Source: Frankiales bacterium (GTDB taxonomy: Bacteria > Actinomycetota > Actinomycetes > Mycobacteriales > SCTD01). From it: DNA of 7,057 nt. The stretch's first letter is position 1. Each line of letters begins with the position of its first letter. The notes under the pieces are model-generated. The model ran no database searches. It had not been told where the DNA came from and saw only the letters and a program-made list of their open reading frames with translations. The translations under genes were made by a program, and so were the position numbers. The stretch covers positions 1 to 7,057 of the forward strand of contig JAODNB010000313.1 in the NCBI GenBank assembly GCA_025464795.1, in the 5' to 3' direction. Of this stretch, positions 5,596 to 7,057 are shown one piece after another.

Positions 5596-6944
5596 CAGGC
5601 GGTCTCCAGCACGCGCACCGACAGCTCGTCGTCGATCGCCTTGTAGCGGAGCAGGAACGGCAGGCTCGCAAGGGTCAGCAGACCTGGGAGCAGGGAGAAG
5701 CCGACGACCAGACCTGCGATCGCGCTGTCCGGTTGCGAGGACACGAACTTCCCCGGAGTCGTGCTGTGGTAACTGGTCACCGCGAGGATGAGGCCGTACA
5801 GCGCCGGGCCGACGGCGAAGGCGACCGTCTCGCCGCCCTGCCAGACACCGGTGAAGATGCCGGAGCGGCCGTCGTTGTCGTTCCCCTCGCTGATGAGGTC
5901 GGGCAGGATCGCGTACGGGAACAGCTGCATCCCGGCGTAGCCGACCCCGAGCAGGACCATCTGCACGTAGATGAGGACCTCGGGCTCGACCTTGGCGAAC
6001 ACCAAGGACAGCCCGGTGACGCCGAAGACGGCGGTGGCCAGGAGGTAGCCCCGGAGCTTGCCTCGGGTCGTGGAGTAGCGGCGCCACAGCGGCACCATGA
6101 CCGCGCAGGGCGCGACGAGGAACACGAACAGCAGCGTCGACTTCTTCGTGTCGCCCAGCACGTACTTCGCCACGTAGACAGCGCCGGTCAGCATCGCCGC
6201 GGTAGCCGCTGCCTGGAGGTTGTAGCCGAGGAAGAGCTGGACGAACGGCTTGTTGGCGCGGACCGTCCGGTACTGCTCACGCAGGGTCGGCGCGGGTCCG
6301 GTGAGGGGCTCGGAGGTCTTCGCGTCGCGGGTCCCCCACCAGGCCGTGAGGAACCCGATGGCAAGGATCGAACCGACCACCACCGACATCAGGGCATAGC
6401 TGCTGCGCGTCCCGCCTGACCCGTCGTCACCGGCTCCGGCGATGGTGGGAGCCAGCGCCCCTCCGACGAGGATTCCCACGGTCAGCAGGACCATCCGCAC
6501 GGACGTGATGCGGGTCCGCTCGTGGTAGTCATCCGTCATCTCCGGCGGCATCGCCGACCACGGCACGCAGAAGACGGCGTACAGGGTCATCGCGACCGTG
6601 AAGACGGCGGAGACGTACAGGGCCGTGACGGTTGTGCTGGAGAACCTCGGCGCGCTGAAGAGCAGGACGAAGGCGAGCGCGGTTCCCAGACCTCCGACGA
6701 GCATGAAGGGCCGGCGCTTGCCGAAGCGGTTGGTGCTGCGGTCGGAGATGCCGCCCATCAGCGGGTTGGCGAAGGCGTCCCAGAACTTCGGGACGAACAG
6801 CACCGCCGACGCGACCCCGGCACCGACGCCGAGGATGTTGGTGAGGTAGTAGAGGAGCAGCAGCCCGGGCACGGTGACGAAGACGCCGTTGCCGAGGGCG
6901 CCCATGCCGTAGGTCACCGTGAGCTTGCGGGAGAGCTGTGCCAT
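5595..6944 (-). CDS. MFS transporter of the GPH (MelB/MFS_2) family, divergent substrate site
   Basis: This 449-aa integral membrane protein has about twelve hydrophobic segments. GPH family marks are KLTVTYGMGALG (7-18), the loop 2-3 motif PKFWDAFANPLMGGISDRS then RFGKRRPF (52-80), CVPWSAMPPEMTDDYHERTR (126-145) and, in the second half, PDLISEGNDNDGRSGIFTG (348-366). Length matches the family (about 450-480 aa). Family members couple uptake of glycosides or other solutes to H+ or Na+. By hand alignment to E. coli/Salmonella MelB, the sugar-binding Asp19 and Asp124 correspond to Gly20 and Cys126, and cation-site Asp59 to Asn60, while Asp55 is kept as Asp56. A sugar substrate is therefore unlikely. 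Its start overlaps the upstream gene's stop in TGATG, and its own stop overlaps the next start in the same way, placing it between two binding-protein genes. Only a weak GGGCAG stands upstream, so expression probably depends on coupling. It could act as importer or exporter; direction is not visible. Confidence 0.93.
   Translation of the reverse strand: MAQLSRKLTVTYGMGALGNGVFVTVPGLLLLYYLTNILGVGAGVASAVLFVPKFWDAFANPLMGGISDRSTNRFGKRRPFMLVGGLGTALAFVLLFSAPRFSSTTVTALYVSAVFTVAMTLYAVFCVPWSAMPPEMTDDYHERTRITSVRMVLLTVGILVGGALAPTIAGAGDDGSGGTRSSYALMSVVVGSILAIGFLTAWWGTRDAKTSEPLTGPAPTLREQYRTVRANKPFVQLFLGYNLQAAATAAMLTGAVYVAKYVLGDTKKSTLLFVFLVAPCAVMVPLWRRYSTTRGKLRGYLLATAVFGVTGLSLVFAKVEPEVLIYVQMVLLGVGYAGMQLFPYAILPDLISEGNDNDGRSGIFTGVWQGGETVAFAVGPALYGLILAVTSYHSTTPGKFVSSQPDSAIAGLVVGFSLLPGLLTLASLPFLLRYKAIDDELSVRVLETA
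5604..5607 (-). promoter_or_regulatory. Ribosome binding site that fixes the binding-protein start
   Basis: GGAG on the minus strand stands eight bases before the ATG at 5595-5593. It lies within the last codons of the MFS gene. Together with the TGATG overlap it decides the start over the upstream in-frame codons, which have no such support and would cover MFS coding sequence. Confidence 0.7.
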
Positions 6945-7057
6945 CAGAACGGCTGCCCGTCGCAGCGCCAGTCGGTCACGCGCGCGACCTTGAGGTTGAC
7001 GACCTTGCCGAACTTGATGCAGCGGTTGATGTCACGGACCCCTGAGCCGAACGTGAG
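6944..7057 (-). CDS. C-terminal end of a second substrate-binding protein, partial
   Basis: Only the last 37 codons and the TGA (6946-6944) are inside the window. The reading frame was chosen because its stop overlaps the MFS ATG in the same TGATG arrangement as the next junction, and because the peptide matches the C-terminus of the complete binding protein. Both have Phe-Gly-X-Gly, then Asp-(Ile/Leu)-Asn-Arg-Cys, a Lys-Val pair five residues after that Cys, and a second Cys followed by Asp exactly 19 residues after the first. The tail ends in GQPF here and LSFDR in the paralogue. This supports a paralogous type I (Peripla_BP_6) receptor upstream of the MFS gene. The fragment is short, so the call rests on this pattern alone; it shows nothing of the ligand domain or of any anchor. 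Confidence 0.72.
   Translation of the reverse strand, partial: LTFGSGVRDINRCIKFGKVVNLKVARVTDWRCDGQPF

Noticed and set aside
4315..5646. A 443-codon plus-strand frame opposite the binding protein
   Set aside because: The product is rich in Arg, Gly, Val, Leu and Asp, with no domain and no ribosome binding site. It mirrors the GC-skewed codon use of the real gene beneath it.
5596..6087. A 164-residue N-terminal extension of the binding protein
   Set aside because: The frame is open, but the segment overlaps MFS coding sequence in another frame, is rich in Arg and Pro, and would bury the hydrophobic anchor. The ATG at 5595 has a Shine-Dalgarno and the same stop/start overlap style as the other junctions.
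1..7057. CRISPR array, tRNA/rRNA, insertion sequence, riboswitch or intrinsic terminator
   Set aside because: No regularly spaced repeats, cloverleaf or transposase motifs were seen by eye, and coding sequence is continuous with overlapping junctions, leaving no room for a leader or terminator.

Overview
The window is very GC-rich DNA in which every supported gene lies on the minus strand. Codons strongly prefer G or C at the third position. A fused LivH-LivM permease and an unlipidated, TM-tethered binding protein fit an actinomycete-type host (Actinomycetota). That assignment is inferred from composition and gene style, since no phylogenetic marker is present.

Read in the direction of transcription (high to low coordinates), the window holds seven genes: (1) the last 37 codons of a gene entering at the right edge, whose C-terminus resembles that of the substrate-binding protein two genes downstream; (2) a 449-aa GPH/MelB-type MFS transporter; (3) a 458-aa type I (Peripla_BP_6/LivJ-like) substrate-binding protein with an N-terminal membrane anchor and a Ser/Thr/Gly/Ala-rich tether; (4) a 641-aa single-chain LivH+LivM permease; (5) a LivG-type ATPase; (6) a LivF-type ATPase with an unusual C-terminal extension; (7) a secreted protein with a clear signal peptide, cut by the left edge.

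All six gene junctions overlap, as either TGATG or ATGA stop/start fusions, so the window has no intergenic DNA. I see no promoter, terminator, RNA gene, mobile element or CRISPR array. This points to one translationally coupled operon that begins outside the window.

Genes 3 to 6 supply a complete HAAT-family (branched-chain amino acid type) ABC importer: binding protein, membrane channel and two nucleotide-binding subunits. The same transcript also carries an MFS carrier and apparently a second binding protein, and ends (as far as visible) in an exported protein. The MFS protein lacks three of the four acidic residues that MelB uses for sugar and cation binding, so a sugar substrate is doubtful. 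The operon looks like a composite uptake system for an unidentified organic compound. Carrying both an MFS and a Liv-type ABC system recalls actinobacterial loci for steroid, bile-acid or aromatic acids, but no catabolic enzyme lies in the window and the substrate cannot be read from it.
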